Shown here in pieces: positions 1 through 7,511 of a stretch of DNA of 19,912 nt. Each line of letters begins with the position of its first letter. Positions within the stretch are counted from its first letter, which is position 1. The position numbers and the translations under genes were made by a program. The notes beneath the pieces are model-generated. The model was given only the letters and a program-made list of their open reading frames with translations, was not told the origin of the DNA and searched no databases. Source of the stretch: JAWLCG01 sp041687295 (GTDB lineage Bacteria > Planctomycetota > Phycisphaerae > SM23-33 > FEN-1343). The stretch covers positions 1-19,912 of the forward strand of contig JAWLCG010000041.1 of assembly GCA_041687295.1 (NCBI GenBank), read 5' to 3'.

Positions 1-30
1 CCGCGGTCGCGGCCGCCCGGCGCCCCCGCG

Positions 31-104
31 GCGGGCCGCGCCCGCCCTCCAGGACCCCGGGCATGCCCGGAGCTATATGAAAGCGGCGGGCCGTGCCCGC
101 CCTA
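31..104. repeat. Cluster of palindromic intergenic repeats at the left edge
   Basis: This gene-free edge holds three repeat pieces. At 31-48 there is a degenerate GGCGGGC/GCCCGCC hairpin. At 53-79 there is one copy of the CCCCGGGC-AT-GCCCGG unit followed by CTATAT; it is the same unit that occurs three times in tandem at 11184-11277. At 85-101 there is a perfect GGCGGGC/GCCCGCC hairpin, which on the minus strand starts immediately at the stop codon of the lipoprotein gene and is identical to 10931-10950. It may act as a Rho-independent-like terminator, but there is no T-run. Confidence 0.7.
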
Positions 105-3100
105 CGGCCGACCCTCCAGGGCGCCGGCGTCGCGGGCGGCGCCGGTGGGGGCGTTGCCGGCGAAGTCGCGGAGGAACGGGCCGGCGAACTGCCAGGCGTA
201 GAGCTCCTCGATGGTGGTCTGGGCGTCGGCCAGCGTGCCGCGGCAGACGCGGAGGAAGTCCAGCTCGCCGGCGAGGAAGTCGCCGTCGCGGCGGCCCCGG
301 CCGACGAGGAAGTCGGCGTCGTTGCTCAGCGACACGGCCGGGTCGGGCAGGGGGCCCACCAGCGGGCCGTTGCTCACCTGGCCGTCGACGTAGAGGGTGA
401 TGCCGTCGGGATCGCTCCGGCTGACCTCAGCCAGCACGTGGTGGAAGGTCCCGTCGTTGATGGCCACGCGGGCCGAGCGGCGGGCGGCGACGAGCCCGTC
501 GACCCAGAGCGTCAGGCGGGGCCGGCCCTGGTCGTCGATGTCCAGCACGTAGCCGACGAGGTCGGCCTTGGAGGCGATCACGCCGATGTTGCCCGGGGCC
601 ACCCGCAGGTAGGCCTCGATGAGGAAGTCGTTGGTGTCCATGTCCAGCGTGGGCCGCTCGGCGCCGGGCAGCGTCTGGTCCTCGCCGTAGGCCGCGTCGG
701 CCGTCATGTCGGCGTGGCTGAGCGTGCAGTACTGGTCGATGCCGTTGAGCCGCAGGGCGCCCTCGGTCCAGTCCTCCAACTCGCCCGCCACGTAGTCGAA
801 CCGCCCTACGTTGTGGGCCTGCAGGTCGTGGCGGGGGATGTCGGCGTACATGCCGCGGTTGACGTGCTCCTCCGTCATGAACCAGCTCTCGCCGAAGATC
901 GTCTGCGGATTGGCCGGGTGCTTCGTGAAGTGCCACTCGCCCACCGTCGCGTACAGGCCCCAGGGGACGAAGAACTTCACGCCGCGGTCGGTCAACTCGG
1001 ACCCCTCTGCCGGGCGGAAGTCGTGATTGGCCGCGTCGACGACCGTCGGGCCCTGGACCTCCCAGCCGACCTCGCGGGCCAGGGCCTGGCGGCGGAACAG
1101 CTCCATCCGCATGCCGCCCAGCGTGTGGAAGACGTGCTCGTTGTCGATCAGCAGACCCACCTGCCGCGGCTCGCCGGCCAGCACGTTGTGGCTGTAGGCG
1201 AAGGTCTCCAGCGACTCGCCGTCGGGCATGGGGTGCTGGAAGTAGCGGTAGCCGATCTCGAGCATGGCGTTGCCGATGTAGTAGTTCCGGTTGGCGCGGC
1301 TCTGGCGTCGGCTGCCGATGGCGAAGTTGTAGAAGGTGTTGTTGAAGATGGCGTTCATCATGCCCAGCACCTCCTGGATGGCGGCGGTGTTGGCCAGCGG
1401 GCTGGCCACGTCGCTCTCCAGGCCCCAGGCGATATTGTTGAAGACGTACTGCTTGAACGCCCCGTCGAGGTAGTAGGCGAAGCCGAAGCGCGGCGTCTCC
1501 GCGTCGCGCTGGGCCGGGTCGGGGTTGGCCAGGTGCTTCCAGTGCCAGTACCCTCCTGGGTTGCCCGAGACGTTGTTGTAGATGTAGGTCGGGCCGCCCT
1601 GCCAGCTCTCGATGCCGCCCCAGTCGTTGGTGTTCAGCATCGAGTCGGTCACGCGGTTGTGGTGCATCAGGATGCGGCTGAGCGGGCGGACGCCGGGGCC
1701 GCCGCCCTTGCCGCCGAAGATGAACAGCCCCGCCCCGTAGCCGCGGTCGAGCATGTTGCCGGCGATCTCGGCCAGCGTGACGAAGCCCACCTTCACCGCG
1801 TGGCCATGATGCGCCCGCATGGGCCTCAGGCCGATCTGGTAGAGGCGGTTCCGCAGCACCTCGCCGCGGGCGAACTCGCCCTCGCGGGCCCGCGTCAGGT
1901 CGATCGCGCCGTAGTCGGTCCAGCGGATGTCGTTGTCGGTGACGGCGACGTGGCCCATCGTGCCCTCGAGCGACTGGGCCCGCACGGCCATGGCGATGTG
2001 CTCGAAGGTGCAGTGGCTCACGCGGATGTCGTCACAGCTGCCCAGCACGCGGACCGTCGCGGCGTCCTCGGCCGGCAGGGTCCACCAGCGATCGTACCAG
2101 TGGGCCGTATTGGTGAAGCGGAATCCCAGGCCTGTCACGTGGATGTGGCTCTGGTCGGCGATGTCGATCGCGGCCATGCGCTCGCCGATCTCGACGACAG
2201 CCGTGTTGGGGTCGCGGTCGTCGGGCAGGCGGAGGTAGAGTCGGCCCGTCGTCTCGTCGAACCAGTACTCGCCGGGCGCGTCGAGCAGGCGCGGCAGGTT
2301 CTCGATGAACCAGCGGTTGTTGGCGATGGGCATGTACCGGGCCGTGTCGCCCCAGGGCCCGCCGATGCGGACGGCGCCCGCCTGCGGGTCGTAGGCCTCG
2401 ACCCGGCTGGGATACGGGGTCGCCATCACGCCGGTGTACTCGGTCCAGACCGTGCCGCCGACGTAGGCGTCGGGGTCCTCCGCCGTCAGATGCTCCGGGT
2501 CGGCGGCCAGGGCGCGGGCCTGCTCGTTGCCCTGGTCGTTGGGCACCATCACACGCTCGGTGGAGGCCCAGGTGTACCACTCGCTGCGGATGTCGTGCTC
2601 GTCGCTGACGGTCCAGTTGGGGTCGCGTGCCAGCGGGATGCGGGTGATCGCGTCGCCCTCGGCCAGCCAGACCAGCCGGGGGAAGCTGCCCTCGGGCAGG
2701 TCGATGGTCCAGACCTTTTCCGGCTCGGGCATGTCCGGCGGGGCCTGCTCGGCGGTGAGCCGCTGCCAGCCGTCGCTGACGGCCATCGAGCCGTACAGCC
2801 AGGCCGTGCCCTCGCCCCAGCGGGGGCTGCTGGTCAGGCGGATGGGCGTCTCGGCCGAGCCGGACTCGTCGGCGACCAGCGTACCGCGGTAGACCACGCC
2901 GCGGCGGAAGACGTAGGTATCGACGCCCTCGGCGGCCGCGGCGTTGGCGGCAGCGTTGGCGTCCCAGGGGTGGTGCTTCCACGCCTCGGCCGGGCTGGTG
3001 CCGCTGGCGGCGTCGTCGCCGTTTTCGAAGTCGATGTAGCGGACCCGCTGGCCCGTGCGGAAGACGAACGGCTCGGGCTTCCACGCCAGGTCGCCCGAGG

Positions 3101-3242
3101 GCAGGACCTCCGCGTGTGGCCTCTGCCAGGAGTACCGTGCCCCGTTGGCGCCGCCGCGGTCGTCGCGGTCGGCCCGCGGACCACAGGCGCTCAGGCCCAG
3201 AACCAGCGAAAGCGTCAGACAGCCCAGGATCGCGTTACGCAT
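102..3242 (-). CDS. Secreted lipoprotein with right-handed beta-helix and C-terminal LamG-like domain
   Basis: The 1046-aa product starts with a lipoprotein signal peptide: MRNAI, a hydrophobic stretch, then lipobox LSAC with Cys20. Gly at +2 suggests outer-membrane sorting. Residues about 360-665 contain repeated N-rich strands (HVTGLGFRFTNT, IRVSHCTFEHI, YIYNNVSGN, IFNNTFYNF) typical of parallel beta-helix proteins such as polysaccharide lyases and glycoside hydrolases. Residues about 822-1010 look like a LamG/concanavalin jelly roll (LRLNGIDQY, FHHVLAEVSRSD, ITLYVDGQ). The start is fixed by a strong GAGGAGG ribosome site 7 nt upstream. The stop TAG lies inside a palindromic repeat. Function is probably carbohydrate binding or cleavage at the cell surface. 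No catalytic residues could be assigned, so the enzyme class is open. Confidence 0.9.
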   Translation of the reverse strand: MRNAILGCLTLSLVLGLSACGPRADRDDRGGANGARYSWQRPHAEVLPSGDLAWKPEPFVFRTGQRVRYIDFENGDDAASGTSPAEAWKHHPWDANAAANAAAAEGVDTYVFRRGVVYRGTLVADESGSAETPIRLTSSPRWGEGTAWLYGSMAVSDGWQRLTAEQAPPDMPEPEKVWTIDLPEGSFPRLVWLAEGDAITRIPLARDPNWTVSDEHDIRSEWYTWASTERVMVPNDQGNEQARALAADPEHLTAEDPDAYVGGTVWTEYTGVMATPYPSRVEAYDPQAGAVRIGGPWGDTARYMPIANNRWFIENLPRLLDAPGEYWFDETTGRLYLRLPDDRDPNTAVVEIGERMAAIDIADQSHIHVTGLGFRFTNTAHWYDRWWTLPAEDAATVRVLGSCDDIRVSHCTFEHIAMAVRAQSLEGTMGHVAVTDNDIRWTDYGAIDLTRAREGEFARGEVLRNRLYQIGLRPMRAHHGHAVKVGFVTLAEIAGNMLDRGYGAGLFIFGGKGGGPGVRPLSRILMHHNRVTDSMLNTNDWGGIESWQGGPTYIYNNVSGNPGGYWHWKHLANPDPAQRDAETPRFGFAYYLDGAFKQYVFNNIAWGLESDVASPLANTAAIQEVLGMMNAIFNNTFYNFAIGSRRQSRANRNYYIGNAMLEIGYRYFQHPMPDGESLETFAYSHNVLAGEPRQVGLLIDNEHVFHTLGGMRMELFRRQALAREVGWEVQGPTVVDAANHDFRPAEGSELTDRGVKFFVPWGLYATVGEWHFTKHPANPQTIFGESWFMTEEHVNRGMYADIPRHDLQAHNVGRFDYVAGELEDWTEGALRLNGIDQYCTLSHADMTADAAYGEDQTLPGAERPTLDMDTNDFLIEAYLRVAPGNIGVIASKADLVGYVLDIDDQGRPRLTLWVDGLVAARRSARVAINDGTFHHVLAEVSRSDPDGITLYVDGQVSNGPLVGPLPDPAVSLSNDADFLVGRGRRDGDFLAGELDFLRVCRGTLADAQTTIEELYAWQFAGPFLRDFAGNAPTGAARDAGALEGRP

Positions 3243-3300
3243 CGATGTGCCTCCTCAAAAGACCTGTGGCCCCGCCGGCGACCGCCGGCCCGCAGAAGCC

Positions 3301-3328
3301 AGCATACGCATGAGGGTCCGCAGTGCAA
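3301..3328 (-). promoter_or_regulatory. Candidate sigma70-type promoter of the lipoprotein gene
   Basis: Read on the minus strand there is TTGCAC (3323-3328), a 16-nt spacer and TATGCT (3301-3306), about 60 nt before the ATG. The boxes match consensus at 3/6 and 4/6, so this is a by-eye candidate only. Confidence 0.4.
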
Positions 3329-3383
3329 GGGCGCGTCCAGATGCACGGGGCCCATGCCCCGTGCCCCCGCGTTTCTCTCCAAG

Positions 3384-3405
3384 CCCACGGATGGCAATCC
3401 GTGGG
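3384..3405. repeat. REP-like hairpin, TGCC-loop family, copy 1 (inverted orientation)
   Basis: The 9-bp stem CCCACGGAT/ATCCGTGGG encloses a GGCA loop, the reverse complement of the TGCC loop in the copies at 9428-9451 and 11070-11093. Stem sequence differs between copies but pairing is kept. Confidence 0.75.
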
Positions 3406-3422
3406 GGTCGGGCCGGGCCGAG

Positions 3423-3458
3423 CGGGTGCCGTGGCTACGGCGTTTGTAGCCACGTCTT
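3423..3458. repeat. GTGGCTAC hairpin repeat, copy 1 (inverted)
   Basis: GTGGCTAC (3431-3438) pairs with GTAGCCAC (3446-3453) across a 7-nt loop. The longer element reads GACGTGGCTAC...GCCACGGCACCCG on the minus strand and recurs on the plus strand at 3811-3845 and 8705-8739. Confidence 0.7.
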
Positions 3459-3500
3459 TGGGCTTCCCCGCTGGACTCCTCCTCCAGGGACAAGGGATCA

Positions 3501-3604
3501 ACACGAATGGCACGAATGGAGGAGGGTTTCACGAATGGAAGATTCGTTGTGACCCTGTCTGATCTTCCATTCGTGTCATCGGCCGTTATTCGTGCCATTC
3601 GTGT
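3501..3604. repeat. Palindromic element built from ACGAATGG units
   Basis: The outer arms 3501-3517 and 3588-3604 form a perfect 17-bp inverted repeat with two ACGAAT units each. The inner arms 3530-3542 and 3563-3575 form a further perfect 13-bp inverted repeat. The whole 104-nt unit folds on itself. Its AT content is clearly higher than its surroundings, which suggests an inserted miniature element, but no target-site duplication was recognised. Confidence 0.75.
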
Positions 3605-3672
3605 CCATCAACCATCCGACCCCGGCCGAGCCGCCCTGGGTGTCCCTGCGCGCGATAGGCGGGCCGCGCTTT

Positions 3673-3752
3673 TGGAGTGCGGCGGCAACGACGCCGCTTT
3701 GGCTGGCTTGGTCGGATGCGATCCAAAGCGGCGTCAAGGCCGCCGCACTCCA
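3673..3752. repeat. Long two-segment hairpin repeat (GGAGTGCGGCGGC family), full copy
   Basis: Left arm 3673-3702 and right arm 3723-3752 pair as two perfect segments of 14 and 13 bp separated by a 3-nt internal loop, with a 20-nt terminal loop. The left arm of 30 nt recurs without mismatch at 8662-8691. No ORF or transposase is attached. Confidence 0.8.
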
Positions 3753-3810
3753 TATTGCGCCCGCGCCCTGGGCCTCCATTGGTTGGCGCGACTGACGAGT
3801 CGGCGCCCCA

Positions 3811-3845
3811 AGACGTGGCTACGAACGCCGTCGCCACGGCACCCG
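3811..3845. repeat. GTGGCTAC hairpin repeat, copy 2
   Basis: GTGGCTAC (3815-3822) pairs with GTCGCCAC (3830-3837) with one mismatched position. The flanks AGAC and GGCACCCG match the other two copies. It lies downstream of the GGAGTGCGGCGGC hairpin, as does the copy at 8705. Confidence 0.65.
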
Positions 3846-3900
3846 GGCGCCCCTTGGGCCTGTGTAGATATGACAGGATTGCCTTCCGTGGGCTCGGGCC

Positions 3901-4983
3901 TTACCGGTACGGCTCGAGCATCCGCTCGCAGGCGTCGCACTGGGCCTGATCGGCGAAGCTGGTGAGGATGTACAGGCCGGCCGGGCCGACGGCGTCGATG
4001 AGCGGCTGGATCTCGTCGATCTGCACGCCGACGGCCTGGACGCTCTTGCCGGCCTGGAGGATACGGCGGTAGAAGTCGTACCAGTGCGGGTCGCCGCCGG
4101 GGGGCACGTTGGGGTCGGGCGTCCACTCGATCGCGTCCAGGGCGTCGATCGCCAGCAGGTGCTCGAGGTGGGGGATGCACTCGTGACCGTCGAGGTGGAA
4201 CATCGAGTAGTCGAGGTACTCGCACTGGGCCGTCAGGGCCGGCACGACAAAGCGGCGGAACATCGCCGGCGAGAACATGGCCGAGGCGTCGCACTGCACC
4301 TTGGCCGTCTTGCCCGGGCCCCACAGCGAGAAGGCCCCGAAGCACGCGCCGCCGTCGGGTTGGCGGATGATCGCGTAGATGCGGTCGTAGACTTCCCTAT
4401 AGGCCTCGTTGATCTCCCAGACCTTCGTCTCGACCCAGGCGGGCCGGTCGAGCATGTCGAACATCAGCGTCTGCGGGTCGCGCAGCGCGGCCAGGATGTC
4501 GATGTTCTCCACCAGGTCCGGGCAGCCCACCATGTAATGGCCGTCGGCCAACTCGACGCAGGCGCGGAGCGTCTGCTCGTGCACCTGCCACCAACGATTG
4601 GCCGGGTCGAACCGCAGCGGGCCCAGCGACTCTGGGTCGGCCACGTCGGCCATGGTGGGCTTGAACCACACGGTCTCCCGCGAGAAGCCTGGCTCGCTGC
4701 CGAGGGTCAGTGCCAGCGACCCGGGCCCGATGTCCGGGCGGACCATCGGCAGGCAGTCGGCGCCGAAGTGGCGCGTGGCCATCAGGGCGTGCGCGTGGCG
4801 GGCCCGCTTGAGCGGGTCGGCGTAGTAGTCCTCGGGGCCGGCGATGGTGGGCCACTCGTGCGGCCCGTGGGGCTCTCGGCCGGGCGGGGCCTGCCACGCG
4901 CCGACCACCAGGCCCTTGCGGTTCCACCAGTCGATGAAGTGCTGCCGGGTCTGCTGCCAGTTGGGCTTCCAGTCGCAGGGCAT
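3901..4983 (-). CDS. Uroporphyrinogen-decarboxylase-like (UroD superfamily) protein
   Basis: The 360-aa product resembles UroD-fold TIM-barrel proteins that include corrinoid/thiol methyltransferases; this family is abundant and mostly uncharacterised in Planctomycetota. The segment MFHLDGHECIPHLEHL around residues 261-275, followed by IDALDAIEWTPDPN, occupies the place of the HxCG...L.eiGvD motif of zinc methyltransferases. Here the usual Cys two residues after His263 is Asp265, while His267 and Cys269 follow. True heme-pathway HemE is unlikely. A GGAGG ribosome site lies 5 nt before the ATG. It is transcribed divergently from the M20 gene with 130 nt between them. The specific substrate is unknown. 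Confidence 0.8.
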   Translation of the reverse strand: MPCDWKPNWQQTRQHFIDWWNRKGLVVGAWQAPPGREPHGPHEWPTIAGPEDYYADPLKRARHAHALMATRHFGADCLPMVRPDIGPGSLALTLGSEPGFSRETVWFKPTMADVADPESLGPLRFDPANRWWQVHEQTLRACVELADGHYMVGCPDLVENIDILAALRDPQTLMFDMLDRPAWVETKVWEINEAYREVYDRIYAIIRQPDGGACFGAFSLWGPGKTAKVQCDASAMFSPAMFRRFVVPALTAQCEYLDYSMFHLDGHECIPHLEHLLAIDALDAIEWTPDPNVPPGGDPHWYDFYRRILQAGKSVQAVGVQIDEIQPLIDAVGPAGLYILTSFADQAQCDACERMLEPYR

Positions 4984-5077
4984 GACGGCCTCCGGGGTTT
5001 GGGGCTACAGGTGGCGTCAGCTTATCCGCGGCCGAGGGCACCGCAAGGCGCAAGAGGGGTTTTTCCGGCCTGGCGGG

Positions 5078-5106
5078 CTGCAAATCCGCCGGCGGGACGG
5101 TAGAAT
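5078..5106 (+). promoter_or_regulatory. Candidate promoter of the M20/SDR genes
   Basis: CTGCAA (5078-5083), a 17-nt spacer and TAGAAT (5101-5106, 5/6 to the -10 consensus) precede the ATG at 5114 by only 7 nt. No Shine-Dalgarno sequence is present, so a leaderless transcript is possible. A weaker divergent candidate for the UroD-like gene reads TTGCGG-16-TAAGCT on the minus strand (5046 down to 5019). Confidence 0.4.
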
Positions 5107-5113
5107 CCGGACC

Positions 5114-6301
5114 ATGGATTCAATCCCTGACAATATCAAGCCGACCGTCGAGCTGCTGTCCGAGCTGGTGGCCTGTGCCAGCGTCAACCCCGGCGAGACG
5201 GACCGCCACGAGCCGCCCTACGGCGAGACCCGCCTGGCGCAGCGGTTGGGCGAGAGGCTCGCCGGCTGGGGCGCCCGCGTCGAGCTGCCCGAGATCGCCC
5301 CGGGCCGGGGCAGCGTGGTGGCCACGTTCGCCGGCGCCGACCCGTCGCGAACGCTGCTGCTGGAGGCCCACGCGGACACCGTCGAGGCCGCCGACATGGG
5401 CGAGGCGGCCTTTCGGCCGGTCGTCCGCGACGGGCGCCTGTATGGCCGGGGGGCCTGCGACACCAAGGGCCCGATGGCGGCGATGCTGCTGGCCATCCGG
5501 GCCGTGCTGGACGCCGAGGGACAGCTGCCCGCGACGGTGGTCTTCGCGGCCACGTGCGACGAGGAGGCCCACTCGCTGGGCCTGCGGGGGCTGCTGGAGG
5601 GGGGCTTTGCGCCCACGCTGGCGGTGGTGGGCGAGCCGACCGACCTGAAGGTCGTCTGCGTGCACAAGGGCGTCGCCCGCTTCCGCATCCGCACGCTGGG
5701 CCGATCGGGTCACAGCTCCCAACCCGCCGCCGGCGTCAACGCGATCAGCCACATGGCCCAGGTCGTGCGGGTGCTGGACGAGGTCGTCGCGCCCGCCCTG
5801 GCCGGCCGATCGCACCGGATGCTCTCGGGCCCGACGCTCAGCGTGGGCATCATCGAGGGCGGCACGCAGGTGAACATCATCCCGGCCGAGTGCACGCTGC
5901 AGCTCGACCGCCGACTGCTGCCCGGCGAGACCGTCGAATCCGCCCAGCGCGAGATCGTCGCCGCCCTGGACACGCTGGGGCCGACGCTTCGCGAGTTCCG
6001 CTACACCATCGAGCCGCTCACCTACTTCCCGCCCTTCGACGAGGGTCCCGACGGCCTGGCCGCCCGGCTGGTCGGCGAGGCCTGCCAGGCCGTGCTGGGC
6101 GCCAGCGAGTGCGTCGGGGCGCCCTGGGCGGCCAATACGGGCTTCCTCGGCGAGGCGGGCATCCCCTGCGTCACCTTCGGCCCCGGCTCGATCGCCCAGG
6201 CCCACACGGGCGATGAGTTCATCGACCTCGAACAGCTCGCCCAGGGCCAGGCCGTCTACGAGCGGATCATCCGCGACTTCGCGGGCCTGAGGCTGCCATG
6301 A
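5114..6301 (+). CDS. M20-family metallopeptidase (ArgE/DapE/carboxypeptidase G2-like)
   Basis: The 395-aa product is full length for M20 dinuclear zinc amidohydrolases, which remove acyl or amino-acid groups in the cytoplasm. Family ligands are all visible: His86 and catalytic Asp88 (EAHADT), Asp116 (GACDTKG), Glu150/Glu151 (CDEEAHS), Glu174 (GEPTD) and His364 (QAHTGDEF). The stretch from about residue 183 (HKGVARFRIRTLGRSGHSSQP) is the dimerisation-domain signature. The open frame extends upstream to 4844, but that part overlaps the divergent gene. MDSIPDN at 5114 gives the expected family N-terminus just after a TAGAAT box. It overlaps the next gene by ATGA, indicating co-translation. Acetylornithine deacetylase is one option; the substrate cannot be fixed. 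Confidence 0.88.
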   Translation: MDSIPDNIKPTVELLSELVACASVNPGETDRHEPPYGETRLAQRLGERLAGWGARVELPEIAPGRGSVVATFAGADPSRTLLLEAHADTVEAADMGEAAFRPVVRDGRLYGRGACDTKGPMAAMLLAIRAVLDAEGQLPATVVFAATCDEEAHSLGLRGLLEGGFAPTLAVVGEPTDLKVVCVHKGVARFRIRTLGRSGHSSQPAAGVNAISHMAQVVRVLDEVVAPALAGRSHRMLSGPTLSVGIIEGGTQVNIIPAECTLQLDRRLLPGETVESAQREIVAALDTLGPTLREFRYTIEPLTYFPPFDEGPDGLAARLVGEACQAVLGASECVGAPWAANTGFLGEAGIPCVTFGPGSIAQAHTGDEFIDLEQLAQGQAVYERIIRDFAGLRLP

Positions 6302-7323
6302 CCGACGCGACGGACGCCATCCGCGACGAACGGGCGCTGGACGAACGGCTGAGTCGGCCGGGGCCGGCGCTGATCGACTTCATGCGCCGCCTCGACGGGG
6401 ACATCCTCGTGCTGGGCGCGTCGGGCAAGGTCGGGCCGACGCTGGCGCGGATGGCCCATCGGGCGATTCAGCAGGCCGGCGTCACCCGGCGGGTGATCGC
6501 CGTGGCGCGGTCGGGTCTGGAGGCCCTCTCGGCCGAGGGCATCGAGACCCGCCGCTGCGACCTGCTGGACCGCTCGGCCCTGGAGGCCCTGCCGCGCCCG
6601 GCCAACGTGGTGTACCTGGTAGGCCGAAAGTTCGGCTCGACCGGCCAGGAGTCGCAGACCTGGGCCACCAACGTGCTGGCCGCCGCCCAGGCGGCCGAGG
6701 TGTTCGCCGACTCGCGGATCGTCGCCTTCTCCACCGGCTGCGTCTACCCGCTGTGCGACGTCCGCGCCGGCGGGGCCACCGAGGCCACCCCGCCCGCGCC
6801 CGTCGGCGAGTACGCCATGAGCTGCCTGGGCCGCGAGCGCGTCTTCGAGCACGCCAGCCTCACGCGCGGCACGCGGGCGGTGCAGATCCGGCTCAACTAC
6901 GCCGTCGAGCTGCGCTACGGCGTGCTGGCCGACCTGGCCCGGCGGATCTACCAGCATGAGGCCATCGACGTGACCACCGGCCACGCCAACGTCATCTGGC
7001 AGGGCGACGCGTGCGACTACGCCCTGCGGGCGCTGGAGCTGGCGGCCAGCCCCCAGGCCCTGCTGAACGTGACGGGGCCCGAGACCTTCTCCGTCCGCCA
7101 CGTCGCCCAGCGGCTCGGCGAATTGCTGGAGCGGCCCGTCCGCTTCACTGGCCAGGAGAACGGCTGGGGCTACCTCAACGACGCCTCCCGAGCGCACGGG
7201 CTGTTCGGCTACCCGTCGGTGCCGCTGGAGACGCTGCTGGCCTGGACGGCCCGCTGGGTCCGCCAGGGAGGCCCAACGCTCGACAAGCCCACGCACTTCG
7301 AGGTGCAGGACGGAAAGTATTGA
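6298..7323 (+). CDS. NAD-dependent epimerase/dehydratase-like extended SDR protein
   Basis: The 341-aa product has the Rossmann nucleotide loop GASGKVG at residues 40-46 (DILVLGASGKVG), then STGCVYPL and GEYAMSCLGRERVFE, which line up with the S and YxxxK parts of extended SDR enzymes. Tyr172 is present, but the residue four positions later is Cys176, not Lys, so ordinary SDR catalysis is doubtful. The family usually epimerises or dehydrates nucleotide sugars. The first about 33 residues precede the Rossmann fold and are unusual. It overlaps the M20 gene by ATGA and is followed by a DapA-like gene after a repeat-filled gap. A sugar- or sugar-acid-related role is inferred from context only. 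Confidence 0.82.
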   Translation: MTDATDAIRDERALDERLSRPGPALIDFMRRLDGDILVLGASGKVGPTLARMAHRAIQQAGVTRRVIAVARSGLEALSAEGIETRRCDLLDRSALEALPRPANVVYLVGRKFGSTGQESQTWATNVLAAAQAAEVFADSRIVAFSTGCVYPLCDVRAGGATEATPPAPVGEYAMSCLGRERVFEHASLTRGTRAVQIRLNYAVELRYGVLADLARRIYQHEAIDVTTGHANVIWQGDACDYALRALELAASPQALLNVTGPETFSVRHVAQRLGELLERPVRFTGQENGWGYLNDASRAHGLFGYPSVPLETLLAWTARWVRQGGPTLDKPTHFEVQDGKY

Positions 7324-7326
7324 GCG

Positions 7327-7491
7327 TCAGAGCGTCAACGCGTCAACGCGTCACTGCGTCACTGCGTTGATGCGTCAGCGCGGCCTATTGCGACTGGCTG
7401 TTCAGCCTCGGCGTGCGCGGTTACCTTGCAGGGGTTCAGCCAGTCGGACCGGCAACGCAGTGACGCAGTGACGCGGTAACGCATTGACGAA
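7327..7491. repeat. Inverted repeat made of 8-bp units, copy A
   Basis: The left side is a run of 8-nt units beginning GCGTC (GCGTCAAC twice, GCGTCACT twice, then GCGTTGAT). The right side is the mirror run (AACGCAGT, GACGCAGT, GACGCGGT, AACGCATT). Segments 7347-7368 and 7454-7475 form a perfect 22-bp inverted repeat, extendable with a few mismatches to about 38 bp per arm. Inside the loop a second inverted repeat pairs 7391-7400 (CGACTGGCTG) with 7437-7446. A related element lies at 17149-17241. Function is unknown. Confidence 0.8.
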
Positions 7492-7511
7492 TGACCTCGA
7501 CGGAGCCCCCA

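Larger units (their letters stand above)
3243..3900. other. 658-nt gene-free stretch filled with palindromic repeats
   Basis: No credible gene lies here: the short open frames are built from repeats and lack family resemblance. From left to right the stretch contains the lipoprotein promoter region, a CCCACGGAT/ATCCGTGGG hairpin (3384-3405), a GTGGCTAC/GTAGCCAC hairpin (3431-3453), an ACGAATGG palindrome (3501-3604), a long two-segment hairpin (3673-3752), a second GTGGCTAC-type hairpin (3815-3837) and a degenerate half copy of the first hairpin family (about 3877-3894). All of these families except the ACGAATGG palindrome recur elsewhere in the window. Confidence 0.75.

Noticed and set aside
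93..3449. 1118-codon plus-strand open frame opposite the lipoprotein gene
   Set aside because: It is the antisense shadow of a real gene in GC-rich DNA; the translation is a Val/Ala/Gly/Asp-rich low-complexity string with no family resemblance, while the minus strand has a lipobox, domains and a ribosome site.
3501..3604. CRISPR or tandem-repeat array of ACGAATGG
   Set aside because: Spacing is irregular and the arrangement is palindromic rather than direct repeat plus spacer.
3507..3965. Small genes in the 3243-3900 gap
   Set aside because: All open frames here are translations of the palindromic repeats and have no ribosome site or family similarity.
3901..4983. HemE (heme biosynthesis uroporphyrinogen decarboxylase)
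   Set aside because: The HemE N-terminal signature (RQAGR) is absent and the sequence only matches the UroD superfamily in general.
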